Notes under the pieces: model-generated | The model's input: the letters and a program-made list of their open reading frames with translations, nothing else | Databases searched by the model: none | What the model was told of the DNA's origin: nothing | NCBI RefSeq assembly: GCF_000420725.1 | Contig: NZ_ATVM01000004.1 | Span: 165,122-229,121 of the forward strand | DNA length: 64,000 nt | Reading direction: 5' to 3' | DNA from: Marinococcus halotolerans DSM 16375 | GTDB taxonomy: Bacteria; Bacillota; Bacilli; Bacillales; Marinococcaceae | Made by a program: the position numbers and the translations under genes | Shown: positions 42,098 through 51,350 of the stretch, piece after piece | Numbering within the stretch: the first letter of the stretch is position 1 | Layout of the letters: the number at the start of each line of letters is the position of its first letter

Positions 42098-42964
42098 CTA
42101 TTGCCGTGTGTCGTGCGTCTGTGTTTCTGGTACAGCTACGGTATCAAAGTTGTCTGCAAGCTTTTGAAGTCCATCCTGCAGCGCGCTTCCGCGAACCGGC
42201 ATGCCGTGGCCGGTGATTGCAGCGGCTGGCTCGAGCTGGTTTAGTTTTTCAACAGAGCTTTTAGCGTCGACCCAGTCCATTGTTAAATATTTCGGTGGGC
42301 CGTGGATTTCGAGCTTTTGGGTCGTAACACGGGAGAGGGACTCCTGTTTTACGGTAACAAAAGCATCACCGGCGATGAGCGTCCGGTCGTTTTCACGGAA
42401 AAGGGAAATGTGTCCGGGAGTGTGTCCGGGGGTGTGCAGCCATTTCCATTCGCCGAGCTCAGGAACAGAACCGTCGGACGGAAGCGGCTGCACGAAATCC
42501 CCCAGATTGACCGGTTCGTTTGGAAACCGTGGCGACATCTTCGCAACAAGGCCGCGGTCTACAGAGCTATCTGCCTTTGGATATGCTTTCTTTCCGGTCA
42601 GGAAAGGCATTTCCTCCGGGTGCGCATAAACGGGAACATTCCATTTTTTCACGAGCTCCACCACTGTGCCTACATGGTCAAAATGACCGTGCGTGAGTAT
42701 GATGGCATTTGGTTTATTGTTTGTGCCGTATAAATCCTCGACAGCCTGAATCACTTTATCCGAGGATTTAGGCATGCCGGTATCAACCAACACCCAGTTG
42801 TTATTATTATCATGCTGCTCGATAGTACAGATATTAACGATTTTATTTGTATATGCGTGTACTCCCCGGGCTACCGTATGCTCTTTGCCGCTTTTCACCG
42901 ACGTCATCGGCAGATACTTGTCTGCCATTGGATTATACAGCTCTTCGTTCGTTTCTTCGCTCAT
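42098..42964 (-). CDS. Metallo-beta-lactamase-fold hydrolase
   Basis: The 288-residue protein has the complete metal-binding set: THGHFDHVG (HxHxDH), a later His in HTPGHTPGH, Asp in LIAGDAFV, and His in ITGHGMPV. The fold is shared by glyoxalase II, lactonases and phosphodiesterases, and nothing pins down the substrate. The N-terminus (about 25 residues, MSEETNEELYNPMADKYLPM) is a short polar extension. The start has AAAGGAGG. It is convergent with pta. Confidence 0.9.
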   Translation of the reverse strand: MSEETNEELYNPMADKYLPMTSVKSGKEHTVARGVHAYTNKIVNICTIEQHDNNNNWVLVDTGMPKSSDKVIQAVEDLYGTNNKPNAIILTHGHFDHVGTVVELVKKWNVPVYAHPEEMPFLTGKKAYPKADSSVDRGLVAKMSPRFPNEPVNLGDFVQPLPSDGSVPELGEWKWLHTPGHTPGHISLFRENDRTLIAGDAFVTVKQESLSRVTTQKLEIHGPPKYLTMDWVDAKSSVEKLNQLEPAAAITGHGMPVRGSALQDGLQKLADNFDTVAVPETQTHDTRQ

Positions 42965-43030
42965 TATTTTCCTCCTTTAGAAATAAGCATGTATGACACG
43001 TATTTCCGCACCCTGAATAATTAAAACCAG

Positions 43031-43063
43031 AAAAAAGACGGACACTGCCACGAGCGCCCGTCT
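43031..43063 (-). terminator. Rho-independent terminator of the sugar transporter
   Basis: AGACGGGCGCT pairs with AGTGTCCGTCT (two wobble pairs) around CGTGGC, followed by TTTTTT on the minus strand. Confidence 0.78.
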
Positions 43064-43072
43064 AAAAAGCTT

Positions 43073-44419
43073 TTACGATTTGGAGGACAATCCTCCGCGA
43101 AGGTCTTTTTCGATATCTTCGAGACTGCGTCCTTTGGTTTCCGGAATAAACCGCAGGACGAATAAGAAGGCGAGAACGCCCATGAAAGCAAAGATAACGA
43201 AAACCCAATTGATGCCTATAGCGCCTAATAGAATAGGGAACGTTAAGGAAACAATTAAGTTAGCCAGAGACAGCACGAGCGTTGTAATGCCAGTAGCTGC
43301 ACCGCGGGCTTTCATTGGGAAAAGCTCTGGGAGCATCACCCAGACAACCGGCCCCCAGGTAGCGGAGAAAAACATGATAAATACGCCAAGGAAAACCACA
43401 ATCAGCCAGGCAACAGTAGTGGTGAGTTCAACGCTGAATAAAATAATGGCTAACGTTGCAAGACTGCTGACCATACCTACGTTTCCAGCCAAAAGCAGCT
43501 TTTTCCGTCCCAGCTTATCGATCGTTGCAATTGCCACGAGAGTCATTAACACGTTTACTGTACCGATACCAACTGTTCCAAGAATTGAAGCGGCATTACC
43601 GAGCCCTGCTTCCGTAAAAATGGTCGGCGCATAATAAATAACGGAGTTAATACCAATCAGCTGCTGAAAGGCAGCGAGCAGACAGCCGACTACCAGCATT
43701 GGCCGCAGCCATTTCGCCTTCAGTAGATCGCCGGTGCCTTCTTCAATGTTTTCAATTTCCTTCATCTGTTTCATTTCATCTTCGATTTCTGACTGGTCGC
43801 GCGTTAAGCTCATTATGTTCCGGGCTTCCTGTTCACGGTTTCTTTTGATCAGCCAACGCGGGCTTTCCGGCATAAAGATTACGCCGATCATAAGAAGAAT
43901 CGCCGGCACGGCTGCGAGCCCGACCATCCAACGCCATCCTTCGATTGGAGTGAAGGCGTAGTTGACGATGTAAGCAAGTAAAATACCAAGAGTAACCATC
44001 AGCTGATTTAAAGACGAGAGAGCGCCGCGCTGACTTGTCGGAGCCATTTCCGACAGGTAAACCGGCACAAGCGCCGTTGATCCCCCGACTGCAAAGCCGA
44101 GAATAATACGACCGGTAATAAGTACAGCTGCATTTGGAGAAAATGCAAGAACCAGGGAGCCGATTAAGTAGACGAGAGCGATTACAAATACGACCCGTCT
44201 TCGGCCGAACTTATCCGATACATAGCCGCTCAAGCCGGCACCAACAATAGCCCCTGCGAGCAGTGAACTGACGACGACACCCTGCAGGAAGCTCGAAAGA
44301 GGAATGTCCTGATTAATAAAAATGAGAGCGCCGGATATTACACCGGTTTCATAACCGTACAATAAGCCGCCAAGGGCACCAAAAAAGTATATCCAGCCCT
44401 TGCTCAAGCCGTTAGACAT
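43073..44419 (-). CDS. MFS sugar:H+ symporter (YwtG/CsbC-like)
   Basis: The 448-residue, twelve-helix protein shows sugar-porter signatures: GYETGVISGALIFI, DKFGRRR, ESPRWLIKRNREQEA, QQLIGINSVIYYAPTIF, DKLGRKK and PETKGRSLEDIE. It should import a hexose, pentose or inositol with protons. The ATG at 44419 has AAAGGTGG upstream; a longer frame to 44503 lacks support. The terminator of the lipoyl-transferase gene lies upstream, so it is transcribed separately. Confidence 0.92.
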   Translation of the reverse strand: MSNGLSKGWIYFFGALGGLLYGYETGVISGALIFINQDIPLSSFLQGVVVSSLLAGAIVGAGLSGYVSDKFGRRRVVFVIALVYLIGSLVLAFSPNAAVLITGRIILGFAVGGSTALVPVYLSEMAPTSQRGALSSLNQLMVTLGILLAYIVNYAFTPIEGWRWMVGLAAVPAILLMIGVIFMPESPRWLIKRNREQEARNIMSLTRDQSEIEDEMKQMKEIENIEEGTGDLLKAKWLRPMLVVGCLLAAFQQLIGINSVIYYAPTIFTEAGLGNAASILGTVGIGTVNVLMTLVAIATIDKLGRKKLLLAGNVGMVSSLATLAIILFSVELTTTVAWLIVVFLGVFIMFFSATWGPVVWVMLPELFPMKARGAATGITTLVLSLANLIVSLTFPILLGAIGINWVFVIFAFMGVLAFLFVLRFIPETKGRSLEDIEKDLRGGLSSKS

Positions 44420-44506
44420 AATATACCCACCTTTAATTTTTTGTCTTGACAGGATTCTTCCACGTTTAGGATTATCCCAAACATTTCCATGCAATAAAAC
44501 CATAAG

Positions 44507-44541
44507 AAAACAGCCGCAAACAATACCTGTTTTAGGCTGTG
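44507..44541 (-). terminator. Rho-independent terminator of lipL
   Basis: CAGCC-T-AAAACA pairs with TGTTT-GC-GGCTG around GGTAT, then TTTTCTT on the minus strand. Confidence 0.7.
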
Positions 44542-44551
44542 TAAAGTTTTC

Positions 44552-45394
44552 CTATGAGCGTGGCTGGGTCGCTTTTTTGTTTCTTGCAAGCACCCTGTCG
44601 TAGAAATGCGCAAAACGGGACTGCTCATCCTCTGTAAGCTGGTCATCATACACAGCAGCACCCAGGCGCTCTGCTGTCTGCTGGATTCGCCGGTTGATAT
44701 CCTGAATGGAAAAGGCGGTGCCATAAAGCTCTTCGAGCGAAGTCATCACAGAAGGAACAACAGCCGGCCAGGTGATCTTTGTATCTGCCTGATCACTAGC
44801 GGCATGCTCGTAGAATTTCCGTAAAATTTCTGCACGGGCAGCGCCGCTTTTGGTAACGGCCAAATAAATCTGCACTGCTACCCCGCCTCTGATACGGCGC
44901 TGCGAAATTCCGGCAAATTTTTTCCCGTCGATGCTTAAATCGTAGGAGCCCGGACAGTACGAGCCGACGATTTCGTAAGCATCAATTTTTCCTGGACTGT
45001 CGTCAAATACTTCCTGCATAAATGACCACATCCATTCATATCCGGCATGAATAGAAGTCCCACGTTCTTCTTTAAAAATGAGGGACAGATTATAAATTCC
45101 TTCATCAAGCACCACAGCAAGACCGCCCGAATTGCGTACAATAACTTCATATCCCTGCTCCCGGAGATATTTAAGCCCGTTGGCCGCATTCGGCAGCCGG
45201 GTGTCCTGAATACCCAGGACAACAGTGGGGGCATGGACCCAGGCACGCATAACAGAAGGGGAAGAACCCTCTCCGAGACTCACACAAAAATTATCATCAA
45301 AGGCAAAAGATTGCAATGGATCCATATTAATCCCTGTTACTGAATGATCAATCCATCGCCAATTTTTGTCGACAAAAATATCTTTCATTTCCAT
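44552..45394 (-). CDS. lipL: Octanoyl-[GcvH]:protein N-octanoyltransferase (LipL, YwfL)
   Basis: The 280-residue protein of the lipoate ligase/transferase fold moves octanoyl groups from GcvH to E2 subunits in lipoate biosynthesis. The Cys likely forming the acyl-enzyme is at 147 (IVGSYCPGSYDLSIDGKKFAG), with the conserved Lys shortly after and RNSGGLAVVLDEGIYNLSL earlier. The ATG at 45394 gives the usual family length. Its ribosome site (CGGGGT) is weak, and a longer frame extends to 45514. The position beside pta agrees with the B. subtilis region. Confidence 0.9.
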   Translation of the reverse strand: MEMKDIFVDKNWRWIDHSVTGINMDPLQSFAFDDNFCVSLGEGSSPSVMRAWVHAPTVVLGIQDTRLPNAANGLKYLREQGYEVIVRNSGGLAVVLDEGIYNLSLIFKEERGTSIHAGYEWMWSFMQEVFDDSPGKIDAYEIVGSYCPGSYDLSIDGKKFAGISQRRIRGGVAVQIYLAVTKSGAARAEILRKFYEHAASDQADTKITWPAVVPSVMTSLEELYGTAFSIQDINRRIQQTAERLGAAVYDDQLTEDEQSRFAHFYDRVLARNKKATQPRS

Positions 45395-45632
45395 TTTATG
45401 TACCCCGATTCTATTCATTTTCAATTTGACCGGTCTTATTATAACACTGCTGTTTCCATGTGAGATATTGCACGCTACTAAATAGTAGAAGAAACCAGGA
45501 TTTTTCCTTTCCAAACAGGATAATGAACAGTATAATTACGGTATCTGCCTGAGAGTTTTTTAGTGGAGGGGCCCGAAAAACAACATAGAGAGAATATTCA
45601 TAATATTTATATTTGAAAAGGGGGACCTTAAC

Positions 45633-46874
45633 ATGAACAAGAAATTGACGATTTGGATTTTAATCGCGCTTGTGGCGGGTGTGATCGCAGGGATCATTTT
45701 AAGCTTTGGACCGGACAGCGTCTACAATCCGTTGGATACATACGTGCTATATCCTGTCGGCGAAATTTTCCTTAATTTAATTACAATGCTCGTAGTACCA
45801 ATTGTGTTCGTTTCAATTACGCTCGGGGCCGCAGCTTTAAACCCGAGAGATCTCGGACGGATCGGCGGCAAGACGATTGCGTTTTACCTTGTTACGACCG
45901 CGATTGCCCTGACTATCGGCGTTATTGTTGCTTACGTGCTTCAGCCGGGAGCCGGCGGGGATTTTGATATTCAAAACGCCAGCTATGACGCAGAAGAAGC
46001 GCCTTCCATTACAGATACCCTGCTCGGAATTATTCCGGATAACCCTGTACAGGCAATGGCGGAAGCAAACATGCTCCAAATTATTGCCTTTGGTATCTTC
46101 ATCGGTATTTCCCTCGCTATGCTCGGAAGTAAAGTATCGATGGTAACAAAATTCTTTGAACAGCTGAATGATATTCTCATGTTTTTGGTTACGATTGTAA
46201 TGTACACAGCTCCGTTTGGCGCATTTGCGCTGATCGCTTCTGCTATTGGGGAAGCGGGGCTCGATGGCCTTCAATCCATTCTCATGTACGCTCTCGCAGT
46301 TATTCTTGCTCTCGTGCTGCAGGCAGCTATTGTGTATACTCTTGCGATCTCTTTACTCGGCAAGGGTAATCCGCTCACGTTCTTTAAAGAATTCTTCCCG
46401 GCGATGGCCGTGGCCTTTAGTTTATCGAGCTCCAGTGGGACGCTGCCGATTTCGATGAGAATGGCCCAGGAACGACTGAAGGTAAGCAAGCCGGTATCAA
46501 GCTTTGTGCAGCCGCTTGGTTCAACGATTAACATGGACGGCACAGGTATTATGCAGTCGGTGGCGGCAGTATTTATCGCGCAGGCGTACAGCATTGACCT
46601 TTCCTTTACCCAGGTAATCGTCATTATCCTGACGGCGACTCTGGCCAGTATCGGTACTGCCGGCGTGCCGGGCGTGGGACTTATCATGCTTTCGCTCGTG
46701 CTGACACAGGTGGGACTGCCAGTGGAGGGCATCGCCCTGATTATCGGTGTTGACCGTCTGCTGGATATGCTCCGGACCTCCCTGAACGTGACAGGCGACG
46801 CGGCATGCGCGTTTGTCATCGACCGTTCGGAGAAGCGGAAACGGGGAGAAGAAATAGAGCATATTGGAAAATAA
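45633..46874 (+). CDS. Dicarboxylate/amino acid:cation symporter (DAACS, GltP/DctA-like)
   Basis: This 413-residue transporter has eight helices and two re-entrant hairpins. Signatures include FSLSSSSGTLPISM (HP1 serine-rich), GSTINMDGTGIMQSVAAVFIAQ (TM7 NMDGT), GTAGVPGVGLIML (HP2) and DRLLDMLRTSLNVTGDA. It imports glutamate, aspartate or C4-dicarboxylates with Na+ or H+. The start has AAAGGGGG. It is monocistronic with a terminator. Confidence 0.94.
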   Translation: MNKKLTIWILIALVAGVIAGIILSFGPDSVYNPLDTYVLYPVGEIFLNLITMLVVPIVFVSITLGAAALNPRDLGRIGGKTIAFYLVTTAIALTIGVIVAYVLQPGAGGDFDIQNASYDAEEAPSITDTLLGIIPDNPVQAMAEANMLQIIAFGIFIGISLAMLGSKVSMVTKFFEQLNDILMFLVTIVMYTAPFGAFALIASAIGEAGLDGLQSILMYALAVILALVLQAAIVYTLAISLLGKGNPLTFFKEFFPAMAVAFSLSSSSGTLPISMRMAQERLKVSKPVSSFVQPLGSTINMDGTGIMQSVAAVFIAQAYSIDLSFTQVIVIILTATLASIGTAGVPGVGLIMLSLVLTQVGLPVEGIALIIGVDRLLDMLRTSLNVTGDAACAFVIDRSEKRKRGEEIEHIGK

Positions 46875-46885
46875 TAATTTCAACA

Positions 46886-46919
46886 AGTACCGGCGGCTTC
46901 TGCTGCCGGTATTTTTTTA
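46886..46919 (+). terminator. Rho-independent terminator of the DAACS symporter
   Basis: TACCGGC and GCCGGTA arms around a 12-nt loop, followed by seven T residues. Confidence 0.88.
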
Positions 46920-47019
46920 TGGCTGCTTTTTTTGCTAAGCCAGGAAAGAAATTGCTATAATAATAGTATTGGAATATACGATCAGCGGTTCCGCTGAAAC
47001 AGAGACGGAAAGGAACGCT

Positions 47020-48339
47020 ATGACCATGCCGGTTGGAAACAAAAAGCTTCCAGAAGAAAAAGTATTTAAGGACCCGGTCCACCGCTACATTCATATCAGT
47101 GATGAACTCATATGGGATCTGGTGGGGACAAAGGAATTTCAACGGCTGCGCCGTGTCCGCCAGCTTGGAACGACGTTTCTGACGTTTCACGGGGCGGAGC
47201 ATACCCGCTTCAATCATTCCTTAGGCGTGTATGAAATCATGCGCAGGATTATTGAGGTGTTTGAAGGCCGTCCGCACTGGAATGGTGATGAAGGGCTGCT
47301 TTGCCTGAGTGCGGCGCTTCTTCATGATATCGGCCACGGGCCGTTTTCCCATTCGTTTGAAAAAGTGTTTAATACAGACCATGAAGAGTGGACGCGCCAT
47401 ATCATTTTAGGAGATACAGAAGTAAATACTGTTCTCCGACGGATGGGCGGGGATTTTCCCCAGCAGGTCGCAGACGTGATTGAAAAAACCCATCCGAATA
47501 AGCTGATTGTCAGCATGATCAGCAGCCAGATTGATGCGGACCGGATGGATTATCTGCAGCGGGACGCCTTCTACACCGGGGTCAGCTACGGTCATTTTGA
47601 TATGGAGCGTATACTCCGGGTTATGAGGCCGACAGAAGACCAGGTGGTTATTAAGGCAACCGGCATGCATGCGGTCGAGGATTACATTATGAGCCGGTAC
47701 CAGATGTACTGGCAGGTGTATTTTCATCCGGTAACAAGAAGTGCGGAAGTGATACTGACAAAAATCCTGCAGCGCGTTAAAGATCTTAAAAATGAGAGCT
47801 ATCCGTTTAAATATCCCCCGGACCATTTTGAGAGCTTTTTCCGCGGGGCCATTACGCTCGAGGATTACCTGGACCTCGACGAGTCGGTCGTTATGTATTA
47901 TTTTTTGATGTGGCAGAAGGAAGAAGATGCGATTCTGCAGGATTTGTGCAGGCGCTTTATGAACAGACGGCTGTTTAAATATGTGGAATTCGACCAGCAC
48001 TTTATGATGAATGAATGGCTTCGTCTCCAGCAGCTGTTTGCAGAGCTTGGGATAGATCCTGCGTATTACCTTGTCGTCGATTCTTCGTCGGATCTGCCGT
48101 ATGATTTTTACCGGCCTGGCGAGGAAGAAGACCGGGTGCCTATTCATCTTTTGATGCCGGACCGCCGTCTTCGTGAATTGTCGAGAGAGTCGGATGTGGT
48201 AGAAGCGATTTCGGGTAAAAAGCGGACCGATCATAAATTATATTATCCGTCAGAGATTCTCGAAGAGCCTGGGCAGGAAGACACGAAGCAGCAGATTAAG
48301 GACATACTTCATTTAAAATTAGGGAAAGTAGAACGGTGA
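47020..48339 (+). CDS. ywfO: HD-domain phosphohydrolase YwfO
   Basis: The 439-residue protein is a dGTPase-like HD hydrolase: FHGAEHTRFNHSLGVYEIM provides the first His, LLHDIGHGPFSHSFEK the HD pair, and SSQIDADRMDYLQRDAFYTGV the distal Asp. Homologues form metal-dependent dNTP hydrolases. AAAGGA precedes the ATG at 47020; a longer frame reaches 46969. It leads the ywfO-ywgA-ywhD-speE-speB run on one strand. Confidence 0.93.
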   Translation: MTMPVGNKKLPEEKVFKDPVHRYIHISDELIWDLVGTKEFQRLRRVRQLGTTFLTFHGAEHTRFNHSLGVYEIMRRIIEVFEGRPHWNGDEGLLCLSAALLHDIGHGPFSHSFEKVFNTDHEEWTRHIILGDTEVNTVLRRMGGDFPQQVADVIEKTHPNKLIVSMISSQIDADRMDYLQRDAFYTGVSYGHFDMERILRVMRPTEDQVVIKATGMHAVEDYIMSRYQMYWQVYFHPVTRSAEVILTKILQRVKDLKNESYPFKYPPDHFESFFRGAITLEDYLDLDESVVMYYFLMWQKEEDAILQDLCRRFMNRRLFKYVEFDQHFMMNEWLRLQQLFAELGIDPAYYLVVDSSSDLPYDFYRPGEEEDRVPIHLLMPDRRLRELSRESDVVEAISGKKRTDHKLYYPSEILEEPGQEDTKQQIKDILHLKLGKVER

Positions 48340-48409
48340 TTCCGCCGTCCTTCCGGTAAAGCCGGAAGATACATAAAGAAAGCAGCAGAAAGGGAGGGGG
48401 CGCGGCATT

Positions 48410-48913
48410 ATGCTACCGGATCACGCTAAGATTATGGCCCTGCTTGAGGATACAAAAGAAGTTATTGGACGAAAAAAACTGCAGAAAATCGTATACATTG
48501 GAAAAAAGCTGAACCTTCCATTTCAGGAAAAATACACATTTCGCATGTATGGCCCTTATTCAGAAGAATTGACGCTCCGGCTCGAAGAACTGTGTGGTCT
48601 CGGCCTTATCACAGAGTGTAAAGAAACAAAATCCGGCTACTATCAGTACCGGTATGAGCTTTCGGAAGATGGGACTTCATTTCTAGAGAAGTTTCCGCTT
48701 GACTGGCCATCCGGGCGGGCAAAGCCTGTGCTTCAAAGTCTGAACAGCCAGAGCGCCCGGTTCTTAGAGCTTGTTTCCACGATGCTTTATTTTGATCACC
48801 TGTCCAAAGAAGCGGTGGAAGCCCGGGTGGCCGAGCTGAAAAAAAGCCAGAATTACCGCCCGGAAGAATTCGAGGAAGGCTGGGAATATATCGAATCGTT
48901 GCAGAATCAGTAA
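48410..48913 (+). CDS. ywgA: YwgA-family protein
   Basis: The 167-residue protein matches conserved YwgA. Its N-terminal winged-helix-like region (AKIMALLEDTKEVIGRKKLQKIVYIGKKLNLPF, FRMYGPYSEELTLRLEEL) resembles the family seen beside YwfO across Bacilli. It may act in regulation or as a protein adaptor; no activity is known. The start follows AAAGGGAGG. A small hairpin (CTTCCGG-TAAAG-CCGGAAG, 48350-48368) lies between it and ywfO without a T run. Confidence 0.9.
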   Translation: MLPDHAKIMALLEDTKEVIGRKKLQKIVYIGKKLNLPFQEKYTFRMYGPYSEELTLRLEELCGLGLITECKETKSGYYQYRYELSEDGTSFLEKFPLDWPSGRAKPVLQSLNSQSARFLELVSTMLYFDHLSKEAVEARVAELKKSQNYRPEEFEEGWEYIESLQNQ

Positions 48914-48965
48914 GAAAACAGGTACGATAAGAATAAGGAACGATTAAAGGAGGAGCTTTTTACGA

Positions 48966-49514
48966 ATGAGTGAATTCAGTAAAGATAATAATAAAGGCGC
49001 TGAAAAGAAACGCGGCAGCCAGTTCAATATTCTAAGCGGGGACGCTACGAAAGGGGACGGCGGCTATAACGCCGGCGCCCTCAGTCTCGACAATGTGACC
49101 CCCGTCTTCATCGATCCGGCCGAAGACGCGGCATTTATTGACATGGGAGCACTGCACGCCAGGTCCGAACCGGAAAAACGGGTGAAATTCGGCCCGGATA
49201 AAAGCAATGTACCGGATGGCAAGCTGTACTGGCTCGTATGGGTGTCGACGGAGCAGGGTGAAAACGGCCCGTTTTACGCCGGCCTCGGCGCCTGCGAAAT
49301 GCTCGTGGACAAAAAAGCCCGCCGTGCGTACAAAAGTATGCCGGAGCATGTGAACAATCTGGATAAAGCAATTAAAGGGCGCATCGCAATCGCGCACATG
49401 GATGAGCATTCCCGCTACATTCTGCAGGAATATTTAAAAGCGTTTAACCGGAACATGTGGGACAATTCGACAGAAGAGCTGTATGAGGCCTTCCGCGGAG
49501 CGGCGGAGCAATAA
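48966..49514 (+). CDS. ywhD: YwhD-family protein
   Basis: The 182-residue protein matches YwhD across its length: [85 protein letters not shown]. The family is Bacilli-specific with unknown function. The start has AAAGGAGGAG. It precedes speE, from which a strong hairpin without a T tract separates it. Confidence 0.92.
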   Translation: MSEFSKDNNKGAEKKRGSQFNILSGDATKGDGGYNAGALSLDNVTPVFIDPAEDAAFIDMGALHARSEPEKRVKFGPDKSNVPDGKLYWLVWVSTEQGENGPFYAGLGACEMLVDKKARRAYKSMPEHVNNLDKAIKGRIAIAHMDEHSRYILQEYLKAFNRNMWDNSTEELYEAFRGAAEQ

Positions 49515-49522
49515 AAAACAGG

Positions 49523-49547
49523 GCGTGCGGGAATGTTTCCCGCACGC
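49523..49547 (+). other. Perfect 11-bp hairpin between ywhD and speE
   Basis: GCGTGCGGGAA-TGT-TTCCCGCACGC lies 9 nt past the ywhD stop and 16 nt before the speE ribosome site. On the plus strand there is no T tract, so it is unlikely to terminate; it could stabilise or space the speE mRNA. On the minus strand it is followed by TTTTTT, but no minus-strand gene is present. Confidence 0.55.
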
Positions 49548-49575
49548 TTCGTCTGTGAAAAGAGGAGGAACGGCT

Positions 49576-50415
49576 ATGGAAACGTGGTTTACAGAAAAAC
49601 AAACGGAGCATTTCGGCATTACGGCCCGTGTTACAAAAACGCTGCATTCCGAGCAGACCGATTTCCAGCAGCTTGACGTGGTAGAAACAGCGGAATTTGG
49701 GAATATGCTGCTGCTTGATGGTATGGTGATGACTACAGAAAAGGATGAGTTCGTCTATCATGAAATGATGGCCCACGTGCCGCTTGCAGCGCATCCCGAA
49801 CCAAAGCAGGTGCTGGTGGTTGGCGGCGGTGATGGCGGCGTTATCCGGGAAGTGCTGAAGCATCCATCGGTTGAGGCAGCTACACTTGTAGAAATCGATG
49901 GTCAGGTGGTGAAGTATTCAAAAAAGTATCTGCCTTCCATCGCCGGAGCGCTTGATGATCCGCGGGTAGACGTGCAGGTGGCCGACGGGTTTATGCATAT
50001 CGCGGAAAGTGAAGCCGCGTATGACGTGATTATGGTGGACTCCACGGAGCCGGTCGGCCCGGCGGTGAAGCTGTTTGAAAAAGGCTTTTACGAAGGCATT
50101 CACCGGGCGTTAAAGGAGGACGGGCTCTTTGTCGCCCAGACGGACAATCCGTGGTTTCACGCGGACCTGCTTCGGACCGTCTACAATGACGTAAAGGAAA
50201 TATTTACCCATACCGATGTATATACCGCAAATATTCCTACGTATCCGAGCGGTCTTTGGACGTTTACCATCGGTTCGAAGCAGTACAGGCCCAAAGAGGT
50301 GCATCGCAGCCGGGCAGAAGCGCTGGATACTCATTACTATACGGCGGATATACATGAGGCTGCGTTTGCGCTTCCGGCTTTTGTGCAGCGGGGCCTTGAG
50401 CGGAAGGGGGAGTGA
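49576..50415 (+). CDS. speE: Spermidine synthase
   Basis: This 279-residue aminopropyltransferase makes spermidine from putrescine and decarboxylated SAM. It shows [62 protein letters not shown], and [19 protein letters not shown]. The ATG at 49576 follows AGAGGAGG; a longer frame into ywhD lacks one. Its TGA is 2 nt before the speB ATG, so the pair is translationally coupled. Confidence 0.96.
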   Translation: METWFTEKQTEHFGITARVTKTLHSEQTDFQQLDVVETAEFGNMLLLDGMVMTTEKDEFVYHEMMAHVPLAAHPEPKQVLVVGGGDGGVIREVLKHPSVEAATLVEIDGQVVKYSKKYLPSIAGALDDPRVDVQVADGFMHIAESEAAYDVIMVDSTEPVGPAVKLFEKGFYEGIHRALKEDGLFVAQTDNPWFHADLLRTVYNDVKEIFTHTDVYTANIPTYPSGLWTFTIGSKQYRPKEVHRSRAEALDTHYYTADIHEAAFALPAFVQRGLERKGE

Positions 50416-50417
50416 CA

Positions 50418-51293
50418 ATGAACGCCTTCGATCCGGCTTATACTGGAAAGGTATTTATCGGCAGCTCTGCTTCCTATGAGGATAGCAGTGCAGTGCTGTA
50501 CGGCATGCCGATGGACTGGACGGTCAGCTTCCGTCCGGGCTCCCGCTTTGGGCCGAACCGGATCCGGGAGACCTCTATCGGACTTGAAGAATACAGTCCC
50601 TATCTGGACAAGCATTTAGAGGATTGTTCGTATCACGATGCCGGAGACATGATGCTTCCGTTCGGAAATCCTTCCAAAAGCGTGGAGATTATTCAGGAGA
50701 CGGCGGCGCGTTTGTTTGCGGATGGCAAATTTCCCCTCGGCATAGGCGGAGAGCATCTGATTACCTGGCCAATTATGCAGGCGGCCTATGCGCATGACCC
50801 GTCCGTTGCTTTCATCCACATTGATGCTCACACGGACCTGCGCGAGGATTATGAAGGGGAGCCCCTGTCCCACGCTACCCCGGTGCGGAAAATCTGCGAA
50901 AAAATAGGACCGGAAAACGTGTATTCCTACGGAGTGCGCTCCGGGGAAAAGGAAGAGTTCGACTACGCCCGTACGTCCGGCATGCACTTCTCCCCGTTTG
51001 AAGTAGCGGAGCCGCTGCGACGGGATTTAAAAGAGCTTCATGGGCGTTCGGTATATGTCTCGATTGATATCGATGTTTTAGATCCGGCGTATGCTCCGGG
51101 GACAGGCACGGCAGAAGCCGGCGGCATAACGTCAAAGGAGCTGCTCGAAGCCATTCATGTAATTGCCGCCTCAAAGGTTAACGTGATCGGAGCCGATATT
51201 GTAGAAATTTCACCGCCGTACGACAGCGGCGACCAGACCGCAATTGTGGCCGGAAAGTGCATTCGGGAAATGCTGCTTGGCTGGACGAAATAA
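50418..51293 (+). CDS. speB: Agmatinase
   Basis: The 291-residue ureohydrolase converts agmatine to putrescine and urea, feeding SpeE. The binuclear Mn site appears as GGEHL, HIDAHTDLREDYEGEPLSHATP and SIDIDVLDPAYAPGTGTAEAGG. GGAAGGGGGAG at the end of speE serves as its ribosome site. The speE-speB order matches Bacilli. It ends in a strong bidirectional terminator. Confidence 0.96.
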   Translation: MNAFDPAYTGKVFIGSSASYEDSSAVLYGMPMDWTVSFRPGSRFGPNRIRETSIGLEEYSPYLDKHLEDCSYHDAGDMMLPFGNPSKSVEIIQETAARLFADGKFPLGIGGEHLITWPIMQAAYAHDPSVAFIHIDAHTDLREDYEGEPLSHATPVRKICEKIGPENVYSYGVRSGEKEEFDYARTSGMHFSPFEVAEPLRRDLKELHGRSVYVSIDIDVLDPAYAPGTGTAEAGGITSKELLEAIHVIAASKVNVIGADIVEISPPYDSGDQTAIVAGKCIREMLLGWTK

Positions 51294-51308
51294 AAGCTTA
51301 AGACCATC

Positions 51309-51350
51309 AAAAAGACCGGAAAGCCTCACGAGGCTTTCCGGTCTTTTATT
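51309..51350. terminator. Bidirectional terminator between speB and the P450 gene
   Basis: AAAAAGACCGGAAAGCCT pairs with AGGCTTTCCGGTCTTTTA around CACG. Flanking T and A tracts serve both convergent genes. Confidence 0.92.

Noticed and set aside
45455..45480. parS-like TGTTTCCATGTGAGATA
   Set aside because: Too many differences from the consensus in the second half.
47407..48234. Minus-strand frame of 275 codons inside ywfO
   Set aside because: Antisense to a conserved HD protein; the His/Ile/Arg-rich product looks like a codon-bias shadow.
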